This document shows, piece by piece, positions 11,507 to 23,700 of a DNA stretch of 64,000 bases. Position numbers and translations under genes: made by a program. How positions within the stretch are numbered: the stretch's first letter is position 1; each line of letters starts with the position of its first letter. Source of the DNA: Ditylenchus dipsaci. Taxonomy: Eukaryota; Nematoda; Chromadorea; Rhabditida; Anguinidae. The notes under the pieces were generated by a model. That model was not told the origin of the DNA. It saw only the letters and a program-made list of their open reading frames with translations, and searched no databases. The stretch spans positions 1-64,000 of the forward strand of contig SADC01000364.1 in the NCBI GenBank assembly GCA_004194705.1, given 5' to 3'.

Positions 11507-14500
11507 ATTTTCATCAGCTGCAAAGGTGGAGTCAATGTCCATAATGGACTTCTGGAGATTCATGATCTGATCCTGGACATATTTAGCTTCTCATTGATGC
11601 TTTGCTTCTGCTCTTTCAACACTGCTTTTTCATCGTTCGTGCTACAGTGTGGAATCCTACAACAATAATTTTCCAAAGCTTTGCTTAGAACTGAATTGTC
11701 TGAATTACCAATTTTAAGAGCTCTTCCTGTAGCAACTGTCTTTCTTTGACTTGTCGATCCATCTCTTCTTCCATTTTTGAGATAGTTTGGCGTTGGGTTA
11801 TGATCCAGTTCAGCTAAACAAATTTATATTTTTCGGTAATTGACTCCAAGACTTAAGGCACGTGCACAATGAGTGTGGGACTGAGTGTGAGATCTGGCGC
11901 GTTTTTAACGCGAGAAGAGCTGTACTTTTTTTCTTCACTGAAACTTTTTTTGCTGTTGGCACCATTTTGCAGCTAACAAGAGAGGCACCCTGACTGTGAC
12001 CTGGGGAACTTCGACAAGAGTTTTTTGCATATTCTTGTAGAGCGTGCCCAAGTTCCTAACAAATCTGGCTCCTCAGGTCTGAAAGCCCACAAAATGTGGT
12101 AGAAGGGTCACCCAAAGTTCTAAAAACACCTCGATACCCCTATCATGGCTTAGGCTTAGCTGTCTCTTGGGCCATGGTCATTCCTGAAAACTTTTATTGA
12201 GTTTCAGAGGTGGGAGCCAAATTCACATGGGATTTGGGCACGATCTACAAGAATACACGCATAGCAAAATTTATCTGAAAAACTCAGGTCACAGTCAGGG
12301 TCCCTCCCTTGTAAGATTCAGGGCTTCAAAATGAGCTATTGAAAGAGAAGTTCTGTAATTTTGTAGTTTGGTCGGATCCCTTGAAAAAGAGGAAATTAAG
12401 TGTGTGGCATTAAGGGGAGCCCTACGATGTGCTGAGTAGGATAGAATAAATTCGACCACTTTTTATTAGTAATTCACCGAACTGTGGCCTCCCGAAGTTC
12501 GGTACTCAGAAAACCATTACATTTCTTAAAACAATTCGTACTCGATGAAAATATAATGATTCATAGTCGTTAAACGCCATTCGACGCAAAATGAGTTGCT
12601 CTTTCTAACAAGCATTAACACGTTCCAGTATGTTAAACATTTTTTGTTTTTTCAAAAGAACAGCATTTTTCAAATACCAATTTTTCGAAAAAAAAACCGG
12701 CCTGAAAATCGGAAATCGGCCTGCACCTTCTAAATTTTAGTGCATCAGAAAGAAAATTTCATTTTGCATCTTTCTGAAAAAAAATTCTTAAAAAATTGGA
12801 GAGGCAAGACAAAAAAGACCCTTGAAGTTTAGGTACTTGTATAGTTTGTAACCCCTTCCCTTACTCAAGTAATTACTTTAAAAATCAACATATTTTATTC
12901 GCAAACACACAGCAACGTATAGCAACTAGTGCTGTAGATTTGCTCAACCCAATACCCCAATACAATATTTTGACCATTTTTGAACCCAATACCAATACCC
13001 AATATTTCAAACGGACCCACCCAATACCCAATACAATATTTTAGGCCATTTCAAAACCCAATCCCAATACCCAATATAATGACGGATCCTAAATATATTG
13101 GCCCAATACCCAATTATTTTCAAAAAGCGATGACTCTACAACATTTATTTACGGTTAACACAAACAGTAGTATCTAATAGACAAATTTTACAACGGAAGA
13201 TTTTGTTAAAAAAAATCAGGCGCTCTGCTGTTTCTGGATCCAAGCTTGATCTTCTATAATTGTAGACGTCCAAGCCACGGAGAAAAGCTGTTCACTGAGT
13301 TGACTTCTTGCTGGTGCAGATAGGGAACGGCGTGCCAGTTCTGCCAAAATCAGATAGACCTTGTCGGATTCCTAAAGGTGAAAAAAATCAATAGGAACAC
13401 TTCTGTCTTTGAACTGACCTTCCAAAAATTAAGAGGATCATTTCTGGGTCGATACATCTTTGCTTCTTGTATGCCATCATCTCAACCATTGCACTGCTAA
13501 CTTGCTCTTCCGTTTGTCCCTCATCGCTAAACATGTGGCTATGACGACCAAATAATGATTCGACCGCTTAGTAGGAGGAGAATGGAAGTCTGAAATGGGA
13601 GTCTAAAAGTCGCTTCCAGTCTAAGTCGATTCCATGGGCGGTTGGGCTAAAATATAGAATGGCCAAACTTCATTGAACATTAATACTAATCTGATGAAAT
13701 TCTCTGTTGGACCCGACCATATATCAGATGTGAAAGAGAGTGCTTTACAATCATGGAGGCGCAAAAGAATTTCTTTCTTAACAGCTGCGTAGACACGAGA
13801 CATAACCCATTCTGCGAAGTGCTGTCTGCCTTTGAGATTTTCCGGAAAGAGCACCTTGAAGGTTTCTTCCTCAATGAGGGCAAAAGACTGATTTGTACAA
13901 GCGATGAAATGCATAATTCTTCTGTCCAGCGATGATAGATCTCCTGAAATATACAGCTGTGCACGGAAAAAAATAGAAACACGAACTAAAAACGTACCTT
14001 TTCCACGAACCACAAATATCGCCAAAACTTTTGCATTGCCTTTTTGTTTGTTTCTTCAGATTTTTCGGCATCTTCTATCTTCTTCAAGTGAACTGGATGC
14101 TTGCAAGGTGCTTTTCAAGGTTTGAAGTCCCATAATTGCTCTGTTTGACCACTTGTTGGCATTCATTGCACCAAACATTGGTCTGCGACAGCTTTGTGAA
14201 TAGCGATTGATCGCCTTCTTCGCGTTGATCTCAATCTTCCAAAGTGAGCTCATTTTCAAAAAGAAAAAGCGCAGACCGATAGAGAGCGACAGAACCAAAC
14301 AAAAGCTGATTGAAATTGTGAGTGATAAGTATGTTCTGCTTCCTCTAATCGCGCAAGAACAAATATTATTCTAAAAAGTAAACTACAAATAGTCACAACT
14401 TTCTGTTGAAGACCAATACCAATACCCAATATTTTCACAAACCCAATCCCAATACCCAATATTTCAATAAGTTCACACCCAATATCCCAATACAATATTT

Positions 14501-17500
14501 TGACCTAAATCAGACCCAATACACCCAATACCCAATACCAATATATTGCGATGTCATCAGCACTAATAGCAACGGTATAGCAACACAATTTGAGACCACA
14601 AATGATACATAACTTCTAGCCTCAGAATTTATTTAGGCACTTACTTAAACACTTTACACCACTTTCAAGCAAAAAATTTTTGGTGTAAATATCAAAAAAA
14701 TCGGCTTGGTGCCCAACCTGATATAAGCTTAGGCAAGGGTAGGCAGCGTATGTTAGGACGAACTGAAACATGTTTTCTTTCTTCTTTGAGATTCTAAAAG
14801 CATGTTTGAGTCTTTCCTAACATACACGTATATGTTCGCGAATAAAATACGTTGATTTTAAAAAAATTTCTTAATTGAGGGGAGGGGGAGTGTACAAACT
14901 ATACAAGTACCGAAGTTTGCTAGTCGCGCAAACTTCTTTTCAGATTTTAAACGTAAATTTTTTACAAAACGAAAATTTCTCACACCGGATTCGTGATCAG
15001 CGTACCTGATTTGCTTCTGAAACTACTTTTGGAAGTGCACTTTGAACGTCATATTTCAAATTCCTCTCGAGACAATAAACGCATTTTTGATCAAGAGTAA
15101 TTCTCGGAATCATGTCTAAGGTATGTGTGTGTGCGCATCTCAACTCCAAGCCCCCAAGCCCTATGCGCCTTGAAGGGGCGCAGAGGGCTTGAGAGTTAGA
15201 GATGTGCGCACTCACTTACCTTAGACATGATTCCGAGAATTACTCTTGATCAAAAATGCATATAGAGTCTTTTTTGCCACGGCCCAGTTGAAAAACACGG
15301 TAAGACAGTTAAAATATGCCAATAATCGCTGCTAATACGTTTAACCATGAACGTGGCCCTTTTTATTCCATTCCGCTCCTATATAGCCTTATTCCCTAGA
15401 AAAATCTTTTGGCGCCAATTTAAAAAAGAACTAAAGACTAAAAAACTATGATATCCCCTCATGGGTCGAAAAAAAAAATTCTCGTAAAGTGCCTTCCCAC
15501 ATCTGAAAATATGTTTTTCGCTGTTTTCAAGCCTGAAAAATGCATTTGAGATTCTTAAACCCCAACTTTGAGCATACCCGGTAAAGTATAATCCGGCCGA
15601 TCCGATCCAGTGTCAGAATATCAGGTTTTCTTAGTAAAAAATATTTTTACGTCATGAATTAAAAAGAGTTAGTGATAACTAGTAAACTTCAAAGGAATTT
15701 CTCATCTTGCCTCCCCAACTTTTTTGGAATTTTTTTTGTCAAAAAGATGCAGCGATAAAATGCACCACGGTTGAATCCACTAAAACTTAGGAGGGTGCAA
15801 GCCGATTTCAGGTTTTATGTTTGTTTTTGCCAAAAATTGATGTTCGAAAAATGCTAATTTTTTGAAAAATACACTGTTTCGCCACAATTTTAACAGACTG
15901 GAACGTTTCTGTGCTTGTTAGAAATAGCAACTCATTTTGCGTCGAATAAGCGTTTCAAGGACTATGAATCACTCAATTTTCATTGAGTATGAATCGTTTT
16001 ACGAAATGTACCTGTTTTTCTGAGTACCGAATTTGGGAGGCCACAGCTCGGTGAATTATCAAGAAAAAGTGATCAAATTTAGTGTTATCGTACTCAGCAT
16101 ATCTCAGGCTTTCGTTTAAGCCGAAACACTCATTTTCCCGTTTTCTGAGGGATCGAGGTGGCCTTGATGAAACTACAAAATTACAGAACTTCTCTTTTTA
16201 CAAGCTATATGTGAAATAAAAATGTTAGCTAAAAATGCTTGGATCCGCACTCAGGACCACACTCAGGCCCTTGGTCCTAAGATAGAACCTAAGCGTTTTT
16301 ACTCCAACTTTTTTCATCAGATTCATCACTCATTATAAAGCCCTAAATCTTAGCTACAAAACGGTACCAACAGAAAAAAAGTTTCAGAGAAGAAAAAAAA
16401 GTGCAGCTCTTCCCGCGTTAAAAACACGCCAGATCTCACACTCAGTCCCACACTCATTGTGCACGTGCCTTTATGTTTTATGCATAGTATTCATTCTATT
16501 GGAAGAAGATTCTGTGCTGAAATCGCGGACTTGTCCACAAGACATTAGAAGTTTTGAAATCTATTAGGTTATTTGAAATGTTCGGAAAAGACCCGAATCA
16601 ACCACCGACTTCTGATGGGTTCCAAAATATTTGTACTTGTAAAAATTGCTATAAAGATCTGATTGTTTGAAATTTGTTTGTTCAAATTTCAATTGTGGAC
16701 CTATCAAAGAATCCTATTGTGAATTTTTAAGTTTAGGGTGTTTCAAGAAATTCGCCTGTTTGAAAACGACTACAACTTTTTCTATTGAGCGATTTTCGGA
16801 AATCTTTTTTCGCCATTTGGTTTTTCTCGCCGAAATATTTTTTGGTGTATAATGTCATAAACACGATTTTTGCTTGGTCATCCCTGTGGTTTGACCCTGG
16901 CCGTCCTGAGCCCATCTAAATATGAGGTCCCGGATCACAGGGGTTACGAACCAAGAATTGTGTTTTGACATTATTTACCAAAAATAATGTCCACGTGAAA
17001 AATAGATTAGCGAAAACAGAATTTCGGGATTTGATCGACGAAAAAAGTTATGGCCGATTGTAAACCGGCGCATTTCTTGAAACCCAATGTATAGATTTTC
17101 ATAACCTATCAGAAAGTCGGTGGTCAATCCGGTTTGTGTCGAACTTCTCCGATAATCTAACAGTTTTGAGTACAGAAAACCCCAAAGAGTATGAGTTTTC
17201 TAACCTTTTTTTAGACTTACGGAGCTCATACTCTTTGGAAAGCGGGGTGGGATGCACTTGGGGTGCTGACTTTAAGTCATTAACATCAAAATTATCGAAC
17301 AATAGCAATGATTATAAAATCGAGGACTTTAAACTTTGACATTGCATTGTGGAAGCCCTGTGAAAAGTATGGTGCCGTCCCGGATCACCGCAAGTTACCA
17401 AATTGTAAGAGCTGAATTGTCAATTTACTTAAGTGCACTCACCGTTTTTCCATGGTCGAAAACTGCTTTTTGGCAGCTACTGGAGAAGCAGTTACAAAAG

Positions 17501-17752
17501 TTTTGTTGAGGCTAGATAATCTAGGGTTTCTGACTGGAGTGAAGTTCAAATTTCTGCCATTTAACACCATAGTTGTGTTCATCGGGTGGGAAATAGTGGT
17601 GGTCTGGTTTAAGTTAACCCTTCTCGCACCACCTATTCCTTCAGTCTGTCTCTGTTTTTCGCGCAGTCTCTGGCACTCTTCGGTTTTGCGCTTGATTGCC
17701 TCAGCCTTTTGGGCCGCTGAGCTTTGAGTTGGCGGATCTGGTTCTCTGTTGT
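11507..17752 (-). CDS. KIF21: KIF21 second coiled-coil exons 17-19
   Basis: Exon 17752-17453 starts after ATTTTAG; it reads [10 protein letters not shown], then after a frameshift [18 protein letters not shown] and a Ser/Thr/Asn-rich tail, corresponding to the KIF21 KRKTEE motif. Exon 11813-11709 reads [20 protein letters not shown]. Exon 11641-11507 reads [15 protein letters not shown], then after one missing [20 protein letters not shown]. Between exons 17 and 18 lies a 4.6 kb TTA-flanked inverted-repeat element that begins 43 bp before the exon 18 boundary. No downstream exon or poly(A) site was recognised. Confidence 0.8.
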
Positions 17753-20700
17753 CTAAAATATTTTGGATGATTTTGAGCATTTTGATACGTCGACGATTCT
17801 TTATTTTTCGAATTCGCGTTTCTAAGCTGTTTGGAACACGTTTTTGAGATAATTCTGATGTGTACTGGTTAACCTGCGTCTAAATTTTTGCTGAAGCCTT
17901 AAAAATTTAAAAAAATATACATAATCACCAAAAACTCCGCTTTTCTTAAAATTGAAATTTCAAAAAAAGGTGCGAATTCAAAAAAATAGTGAAACCACAT
18001 TCTATTGTGAATATTGGGTGATTAACACTCCGCTTGTCGTGCGTGTCTTTGGGACCTCTGGTTCAAAAATTCACGCTGAACACGATGGTGTTTTCGGTTA
18101 AAATTTTTTCGACAAAAACGTCTAGCTAGAGCCTTCTAAAAATTTGATGTTTTTAAATTTTTGTGTTGGCACGAAAGTATAAAAAATCGTCATAGCTTTG
18201 TATATACGATATATTTTTAGAATCTGTAAAATACATCTTGTAGAGAAAATGGACAGCTATCGTTCGACTGCTAATCTGTTCAGATCTTATTTGAATTTAT
18301 AGAGGTTTGACAGATTCAGTAAACACAGAGCTTTGTGTGACTTATAAGTGACTTATCCTACAGAGGCCAAAACTTCTTGAAAAAATAACATTTTTCTAAT
18401 TTTTTTGCAAATTCGAAATTTTTATAACTTTTCTACAGAATAAAGTTCTGTGTTTACTGTATCTGTCTTATCTGAAGAATTAAAGCCATGTAAATATGAG
18501 ACCTTATCTAAGTATTACCTTGTGAACTTTGGATTCTTTTTGCATAAAACAAATAAGATCTGAACAGATTAGCAGTCGAACGATAGCTGTCCATTTTGTC
18601 TACAAGATGTATTTTACAGATTCTAAAAATATATCGTACTAGACGAACAGGCGCCATCTGGCGCCTAACACAAGTTTTTTTCGATCAAAAAACAACTACC
18701 CGGGTACCTCTATCTGGGTACTCTCTTATTTGGTACACTTCTCTGCGTGCCTCCACTTGGCACTTTATCTATGTACCGATACTTGGGTAACTTCATGCAG
18801 GTAGCACGACACGCCGTATTTTCTCTAATCAACGCCCCTCCTGATTCAAAATTGTGTTTTGGCATTGTGTTTGATATAAGTGGTTAAAAAGTGTGTCAAA
18901 AGCACGATAAAATTCTTACCACAGGTGATGATCGTGAAAGGTATAAAAAGGTATACCGTATATCTCTATTGAAGGTCTCGGTGGCTTTATTATTCAACCC
19001 TATAAAGGTCGAAAGAATTTGGGTCGATTTCGATATTTGTGTGTGCTCAACCAGAATCTAAAAAGTGGAATTAGATGAACTCGTGCTAACTAAGAAAACG
19101 CAAAAAACAGAATTGAAAAATCATTTTTCTGGGCCAAGATAGTAGTCCCTGAGGGGAGACTTTATTAGAGAGAGCGCCTTTGAAAGAGAATATAAAGTAG
19201 GTAAGTAAGTATTCATCGGTATGTTTATTTAAAACCCATGTGGAGGTATATACCCACACGTATGGGTATATATCTATACCCACGTTTATTTTATTAGGCC
19301 AATGTACGATAATAGAAAAAGATCAACTGAGTAACATCACCTGGGATCTGCCACTTGGGTAGCTCCACCAAGGCAGCTCTATCAGGGTTCTACCAACTGG
19401 TACCCTTGTATGGGTACTATTATCTGGGTCCCTATCTGTGTATTATTTAATGCTTACCTTCACCAAGGTACCACCACCTGGTTACCACCAACTGGACCAC
19501 AAACTGGGTACCACCATCATACTTGCGCGGACGCCGGCGCCCTACTGGGTGAAATTGGCAAACTTGGAGCACCGGCGGCGGAGGCGCTCATTTTTGAAAA
19601 CCTCCGACGGGGGCGGCGGCGCTTTTTATTTTTCGGAAACGCGCAAGTATGACCACCATCCGGGTACCACCATCCGGGTACCACCATCTGGGTACCACCA
19701 TCGAGGTACCACCACCTGGGTATCACTATCTGGGTGCCACCATCTGGGTATCACTATCTGGGTACCACCATCTGGGTATCACCATCTGGTACCAAACTGG
19801 GTATGACTATCTGGAAACCACTATCTGGGTACCACCATCTGGGTATCACTATCTGGGTAACCATCTGGGTACCACTTCTGGGTACCACCATCTGGGTATC
19901 ACTATCTGGGTACCACCAACTGAGTCACATCTGGGTACACCATCTGGGTACCACCATCTGGGTACCACCCATCTGGTATCCAATCTGGACCACCAACTGG
20001 GTACCACCAACTGAGTACCACCATGGGTACCACCATCTGGTACCCCAATCTGGGTACCACCATCTGGGTACCACACATCTGGGTACCACCATCTGGGTAT
20101 CAATATCTGGGTACACCACTGGGTACACCAACTTGAGTACCACATCTGGGTACCACCATCTGGGTACCACCATCTGGGTACCACCATCTGGGTATCACTA
20201 TCTGGGTACCACCAACTGAGTACCACCATCTGGGTACCACATCTGGGTACCACCATCTGGGTACCACCATCTGGGTACCACCATCTGGGTATCACTATCT
20301 GGGTACCACCAACTGAGTACCACCATCTGGGTATCACTATCTGGGTACCACATCTGGGTACCACCATCTGGGTACCACCATCTGGGTATCACTATCTGGG
20401 TACCACCAACTGAGTACCACCATCTGGGTATCACTATCTGGGTACCACCATCTGGGTACACCATCTGGGTACCACCATCTAGGTATCACATCTGGGTACC
20501 ACCATCTGGGTACCACCAACTGAGTACCCTCTGGGTACCACCATCTGGGTATCACTATCTGGGTACCACCAACTGAGTACCACCATCTGGTACCACCATC
20601 TGGGTACCACCTTGGGTACCACCATCTGGGTACCACCATCTGGGTATCACTATCTGGGTACCACCAACTGAGTAGCACATCTGGGTACATCTGGGTACCA

Positions 20701-23700
20701 CCATCTGGGTACCACCATCTGGGTACCACCATCTGGGTACACCATCTGGGTATCACTATCTGGGTACACCAACTGAGTACCACCATCTGGGTACCACCAT
20801 CTGGTACCACCATCTGGGTACCATCTGGGTCACCATCTGGGTTCATATCTGGGTACCACCAACTGAGTACCACCATCTGGGTATCACTATCTGGGTACCA
20901 CCTCTGGGTACCACCATCTGGGTACCACCATCTGGGTATCACTATCTGGGTACCACCAACTGAGTACCACCATCTGGTATCACTATCTGGGTACCACATC
21001 TGGGTACACCATCTGGGTACACTATCTGGTACCACCATCTGGGTACACCAACTGAGTACCACCATCTGGGTACCACCATCTGGGTATCACTATCTGGGTA
21101 CCACCAACTGAGTACCACCATCTGGGTACCACCATCTGGGTACCACCACTGAGTACCACCATCTGAGTACCACCATCTGGGTACCACCATCTGGGTACCA
21201 CCATCTGGGTATCACCATCTGGGTACCACCAACTGGGTACCACCACTGAGTACCACCATCTGGGTACCACCATCTGGGTACCACCATCTGGGTACACCAT
21301 CTGGGTACCACCATCTGGGTACCACCATCTGGGTATCACTATCTGGGTACACCAACTGAGTACCACCATCTGGGTATCACCATCTGGGTACCACATCTGG
21401 GTACCACCAACTGAGTACCACCCATCTGGGTACCACCATCTGGGTATCACTATCTGGGTACCAACCATCTGGGTATCACTATCTGGGTACACAACTGAGT
21501 ACCACCATCTGGGTACCACCATCTGGGTACCACCATCTGGTATCATATCTGGGTACCACCATCTGGGTACCACCATCTGGGTATCACCATCTGGGTACCA
21601 CCAACTGAGTACCACCATCTGGGTACACCATCTGGGTATCACCATCTGGGTATCACCAACTGGGTATGACTATCTGGAACCACTATCTGGGTGCCACCAT
21701 CTGGGTATCACTATCTGGGTACCACCATCTGGGTACACCATCTGGGTATCACCATCTGGGTACCACCAACTGGGTATGACTATCTGGAAACCACTATCTG
21801 GGTACCACCATCTGGGTATCACCATCTGGGTACCACCAACTGGGTATGACTATCTGGAAACCACTATCTGGGTACCACCATCTGGTATCACCATCTGGGT
21901 ACCACCAACTGAGTACCACCATCTGGGTACCACCATCTGGGTATCACCATCTGGGTACCACTACCTGGGTATCACAAACTGTTCCATAAAAATTTCTGAT
22001 ACTTTTTGGGTACTACCAGCTGAGCAAGGCTGCCTGGGTACCTTAACCTTGGTACCACACTCTCAGGTACTACTACCTGAGTACCACACTTTTTTGTGTG
22101 TCACACTTTTTCGTGCCTCACATCTTTTGTGTGTCAATTTTTTATGTGTGTCACACTTTTTTGTGTGTCACATTTTTTTTGGGTGTCACACTTTCGGAAA
22201 CTTTTAATTAGCGGGTACAAAAATTTGAATAGGTTACCGTATATTCTCGATTAGAAGGCCCCTTCTAATAGAAGGCCCCTCTAATAGAAGGCCCCCTTGA
22301 GGACCTATATATCAGCCTAGAAAAAGAAATTCGCAAATCTGTTTTTTGCGTTTTCTTAGTTAGCACGAGCTCACCTGATTCCACTTTTAAAATTTTAGTT
22401 GAGCACCCAAAAATCTCAAAATCGAAATATTTTTTTCCGACTTTTTAGGGTTGAAAAATAGAAGGCCCGGGCCTTCTAATAGAGAATATACGGTAACCAT
22501 AAAAAGTGTGACACACAAAAATGAGACACACAAAAAAATGTGACACACATAAAGTGTGACATACATAAAGTGTGACATACAAAAAACGTGACATACATAA
22601 AATTGATGACAGAGAATCCTATCAAAATACTATATGTAGATATACAAAGCTATGACGATTTTTTGTACTTTCGTGCCAAGACAAAAATTTAAAAACATCA
22701 AATTTTTAGAAGGCTCTAGCTAGACGTTTTTGTCGAAAAATTTTCCAACCGAAAACACCATCGTGCTCAGCGTGAATTTCTTAACCAGAGGTCCCAAAGA
22801 TCACGCACGACAAGCGGAGTGTTAATACTTGCAACTTTCTCCATTCCAGCCAATCGTTTGATGTTATCGCGTTCAGCCTCCCTCGCCTTCTTGTTTTCTT
22901 CTTTGAGTTTACGCATCAGCTCCACCTTAATTAGTTTGGTTGGGATTAGAGAGGTAGTGTATTTATGTATTTTTGGCGTCTATACGATTACAGCCGAATT
23001 CATGGTCACCATGGGGGGGGAGGCACAGTCTTATATTTGGCCGACGTTGTCGGCCAAACTAAAATGAAATTTTATTTCCCGTTTTTTTCTAGCCTGTCGA
23101 TCACCACTAGTGGGTCACTATTTCCAAGAGGCATGTGAGCCGACCTTGTTTCTCTTCATTTCCAGAATCTCGTTCTGGATTCTCTGCATGTCCTGCATCT
23201 GCCTGTTCTGCTGCATTTGCATCCTTAAAAATAATTATAATTAATACAGATAATTTTGCAAAGCACTACCGTTGGTGCTCCTTCTCGATACTCTTGTATT
23301 TCTTGAACTCCACTTCAGACTACCGATTTTCTTCTCATAGTCATCTTTGACCTGTTTAACTTTCTCTTCCGACTGCTTACCGCCCGCCTTGGAGGTTATG
23401 TCCGCTATTATTTTGTCCCTTTCAGCAGCTATGTTTGAGATCCTCTCTGTCAACTCAATCCTGTAAAAAATTTTATGATTACCGTATAACCTGTATTAAT
23501 CCCCGACTTCTATTAATCCCTATCCCTGGCTTTGAAGACCTATAGCTCAGCCCAGACTTAACCCACCCCCCCCCGCCCCCAAAAATCCCCGATGGGGGAT
23601 TAATAGAGGTTATACGATATTTATGTTCTGATTAAACGTTTGGCCGTTTTTTTCTAACCCCTCTCAGTGGGCCGCTATTTTACAAGGGAAGGACCCTGAC

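Larger units (their letters stand above)
11856..16470. mobile_element. Harbinger-like element with arms of about 1 kb, TTA TSD
   Basis: Tips AGGCACGTGCACAATGAGTG and inverse, flanked by TTA at 11853-11855 and 16471-16473, as in PIF/Harbinger insertions. Inverted arms run about 11856-12870 and 14895-16470. The left arm has an extra MITE (about 11970-12318, GGCACCCTGACTGTGACCTG) and the right arm an extra hairpin (15081-15260). The hAT 12927-14565 fills the spacer. No Harbinger transposase seen. Confidence 0.75.
18022..22825. mobile_element. TTAA-flanked long-TIR element carrying a minisatellite
   Basis: Inverted arms of about 180 bp (18026-18209 and 22641-22821) start CACTCCGCTTGTCGTGCGTG and are flanked by TTAA at 18022-18025 and 22822-22825. 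A TTAA TSD is typical of piggyBac-type insertion, but the tips are not typical and no transposase is seen. Inside are a foldback, the GGGTACCACCAT minisatellite, a GTGTGTCACAC inverted pair and a CCGTATAT MITE. The right end is 3 bp from a kinesin splice donor. Confidence 0.8.

Noticed and set aside
17452..17727. Plus-strand 91-codon hydrophobic frame
   Set aside because: Antisense of kinesin exon 17752-17453.
20337..21645. Long minus-strand frames of up to 242 codons rich in WWYPDGGTQ
   Set aside because: They are translations of the 14-15 bp minisatellite, with no start context, splice structure or conserved domain.
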